From NCBI GenBank assembly GCA_003551125.1, contig PULY01000020.1:1-6034 (forward strand): a stretch of DNA of 6,034 bases, in the 5' to 3' direction. Every line of letters begins with the position of its first letter. The stretch's first letter is position 1. Of this stretch, positions 4,738 through 6,034 are shown piece by piece. Source of the stretch: Candidatus Iainarchaeum sp. (GTDB lineage: Archaea; B1Sed10-29). Below the pieces are notes generated by a model. The model was not told the DNA's origin. It did no database searches and was given only the letters and a program-made list of their open reading frames with translations. The translations under genes and the position numbers were made by a program.

Positions 4738-4754
4738 AATCATTTAAATTGATT
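4738..4754. repeat. inverted repeat 2 (AATCA...TGATT), candidate operator over a TATA box
   Basis: AATCATTTAAATTGATT has the same 5-bp arms in the opposite order around a 7-bp AT core and lies 1 bp beyond the first repeat. Its core coincides with the likely TATA box of the TrmB-like gene, so a bound dimer would block TBP. The repeat is about 100 bp from the TATA box of the divergent synthase gene. Confidence 0.5.
4742..4751 (-). promoter_or_regulatory. candidate TATA box of the TrmB-like gene
   Basis: The minus strand reads CAATTTAAAT. A start about 25 nt downstream (near 4720) gives a leader of roughly 47 nt that includes the ribosome site. It is nested within inverted repeat 2. Confidence 0.4.
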
Positions 4755-4850
4755 TTGAAACAACTATGAGTTAAAACTGGAAAAAACCGAAAAAATCAAA
4801 ACTAAAATAAACCATAAAAGTTCTTAAAACGACAATGAACGAACAGAATC

Positions 4851-4858
4851 TTTTATAA
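4851..4858 (+). promoter_or_regulatory. TATA box of the prenyl diphosphate synthase gene
   Basis: TTTTATAA lies about 50 bp before the GTG start. Transcription starting near 4880 would give a leader of about 29 nt containing the GGAG ribosome site. The rest of the spacer (4755-4850) is A-rich and shows no gene. Confidence 0.5.
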
Positions 4859-4894
4859 CATAGCGCCTAAAAAAAGAAACAAGGAAAAAATAAA

Positions 4895-4898
4895 GGAG
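4895..4898 (+). promoter_or_regulatory. ribosome binding site deciding a GTG start
   Basis: GGAG (in AAAGGAGAT) lies 10 nt before the GTG at 4909 and 22 nt before the next in-frame ATG at 4921, which favours the GTG. Confidence 0.6.
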
Positions 4899-4908
4899 AT
4901 TGATATAA

Positions 4909-6021
4909 GTGAATCAAAATATGGAAGTGGATAATGAAAGAATGGAAAAATCATTAAGAAAACTCGGAGAATGGAAAGAAGTAGTTAATGAATTACTGGA
5001 AAAAGAATTCAAAACATATACAAAAAGAGCAAAAGAAATACATCCAGAAGCTTCTAGAATGGTAGAATACTTAAGAAATTTCTCGATGAGAGGAGGAAAA
5101 AGAATAAGACCAGGATTAGTTATAGCAGGATACAAGGCAGTTGGAGGTAATAATCACGGCAGAATAACAAAAGCAGCTGTATCTTTAGAAGCATTTCAAA
5201 CATATGTGTTAATTCACGATGATGTGGAAGATGAAGACGATGAAAGAAGAGGCGGACCAACAATGCACAAGATGTACGAAGAAGTCTATGAAAAAGAAGA
5301 TATGATCGGAGGAAAGGAAAAATACGGAAGAAACATAGCCATAACCGCAGGATCATTAGCAGGCTCATATTCTGTAGATACTCTTTCTAAAACAGATTTT
5401 GATGCAGAAACAAAAATAAAAGCAGTTAGAAAACTAGAACAGATACATAGATACACCGCTGCAGGACAAACACTAGACCACACAATAAACCACAGAAAAA
5501 CTGAAGAAGTAACTGAAGAAGACGTTCTAAAAATACATGAATTAAAAACTGCGCAATACACAATAGCAGGACCTCTAGAATTAGGAGCAATTCTAGGAAA
5601 AGGAACTAAAGAACAGATCAAAGTGCTAAGAGAATTTGGAATAAAGGCAGGAAAAGCATTCCAAACATACGATGACATGTTAGGACTATACGGAACAAAA
5701 GAAAAACTAGGAAAACCAGTGGACTCCGACCTAAAAGAAGGCAAAAAAACACTCTTAATACTGAAAGCACTCGAAAATGGAAATGAAGAACAAAAAAGAA
5801 AAATTAAAAATGCGCTTGGAAATGAGGAAATAACTCAAGAAGAAGTAGAAGAAGTCAGAAAAATAGTAAAAGAAACAGGATCATACGAATACTCGAAGAA
5901 AAGAGTCGGTAAGATGATAGAAGAATCGAAAGAGGCACTAAAAGATTCTAATGAAATAAATCCTGAGATAAAAGAATTTTTACTTGGAATAGCCGACTAC
6001 ATAATAACAAGAGAAGTTTAA
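4909..6021 (+). CDS. idsA: geranylgeranyl-type (E)-prenyl diphosphate synthase
   Basis: This encodes 370 residues, somewhat longer than the usual 320-350. The family joins isopentenyl diphosphate units to an allylic primer; in archaea the C20 product feeds ether-lipid synthesis. Visible motifs in order are GGKRIRP (62-68); the first Asp-rich motif DDVED (104-108) followed by RRGGPTMH (113-120); GQ (186-187); KT (213-214); the second Asp-rich region FQTYDDMLG (251-259); and GKPVDSDLKEGKKTLL (268-283). Tyr99, five residues before the first Asp motif, is bulky, as in archaeal C20 synthases where this position limits chain length. The second motif has Gly259 where the classical DDxxD has its third Asp, a variant I recall from archaeal members. 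GTG is preferred as start over ATG 4921. A purine run just after the stop suggests another gene follows. The exact product length is inferred. Confidence 0.9.
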   Translation: MNQNMEVDNERMEKSLRKLGEWKEVVNELLEKEFKTYTKRAKEIHPEASRMVEYLRNFSMRGGKRIRPGLVIAGYKAVGGNNHGRITKAAVSLEAFQTYVLIHDDVEDEDDERRGGPTMHKMYEEVYEKEDMIGGKEKYGRNIAITAGSLAGSYSVDTLSKTDFDAETKIKAVRKLEQIHRYTAAGQTLDHTINHRKTEEVTEEDVLKIHELKTAQYTIAGPLELGAILGKGTKEQIKVLREFGIKAGKAFQTYDDMLGLYGTKEKLGKPVDSDLKEGKKTLLILKALENGNEEQKRKIKNALGNEEITQEEVEEVRKIVKETGSYEYSKKRVGKMIEESKEALKDSNEINPEIKEFLLGIADYIITREV

Positions 6022-6025
6022 AAAT

Positions 6026-6031
6026 AGGGGG
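6026..6031 (+). promoter_or_regulatory. possible ribosome binding site of a gene beyond the window
   Basis: AGGGGG lies 5 nt after the synthase stop and 3 nt before the window ends. It may serve a closely spaced next gene in the same operon, but it cannot be confirmed here. Confidence 0.3.
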
Positions 6032-6034
6032 AAT

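Noticed and set aside
5286..5744. Minus-strand frame of 152 codons inside the prenyl synthase gene
   Set aside because: It lies wholly opposite a well-supported enzyme gene and has no ribosome site or recognisable motif.
1..6034. CRISPR array, insertion sequence, attachment site or replication origin
   Set aside because: No regularly spaced repeats, transposase gene, terminal inverted repeats or tRNA 3'-end duplication were seen on either strand.

Overview
The window looks like AT-rich archaeal chromosome. The evidence is the C-terminal end of an archaeal-type DnaG primase, a class I lysyl-tRNA synthetase, a tRNA-Lys with an intron at the canonical archaeal position, a TrmB-type winged-helix regulator, a prenyl diphosphate synthase of the archaeal membrane-lipid pathway, AT-rich TATA-like promoters, and tRNA genes without an encoded CCA end. 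Plus-strand proteins are rich in Lys, Glu and Ile and use mostly AGA, ATA and GGA codons. The tRNA stems are only moderately GC-rich with some G-U pairs, so I would not call it an extreme hyperthermophile. The lineage (a euryarchaeon, a DPANN archaeon or another AT-rich group) cannot be decided from this piece.

Layout. Positions 1-281 (+) are the C-terminal end of dnaG, cut by the window edge. Its stop codon abuts that of a convergent minus-strand gene (282-797) for a small membrane protein ending in one perfect C2H2 zinc finger. A divergent promoter region follows, then a plus-strand translation cluster: tRNA-Val(TAC) 916-988, tRNA-Gly(GCC) 1066-1136, serS 1159-2427, intron-containing tRNA-Lys(CTT) 2429-2553, and class I lysyl-tRNA synthetase 2574-4127. 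After this comes a probable, easily missed 28-residue Cys-rich microprotein (4217-4303), whose Shine-Dalgarno sequence forms an 8-bp inverted repeat with an upstream sequence. A minimal TrmB-like regulator lies convergent to it (4347-4673, minus). A 235-bp divergent spacer with two TGATT/AATCA palindromes and a TATA box leads to a GTG-started geranylgeranyl-type diphosphate synthase gene (4909-6021, +).

How the parts work together. The central block is a mixed tRNA and aminoacyl-tRNA synthetase transcription unit. The gaps are 22 nt (tRNA-Gly to serS), 1 nt (serS stop to tRNA-Lys) and 20 nt (tRNA-Lys to lysS), so cutting the tRNAs out of a common transcript would set the 5' ends of both synthetase mRNAs. 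tRNA-Lys lies directly before its own synthetase, and its intron contains a consensus-like TATA sequence. The most original parts are the microprotein with its possibly masked ribosome site, the tRNA-Lys/lysS junction, and the palindromes over the regulator's promoter. No mobile element, CRISPR array, rRNA gene or pseudogene is visible.
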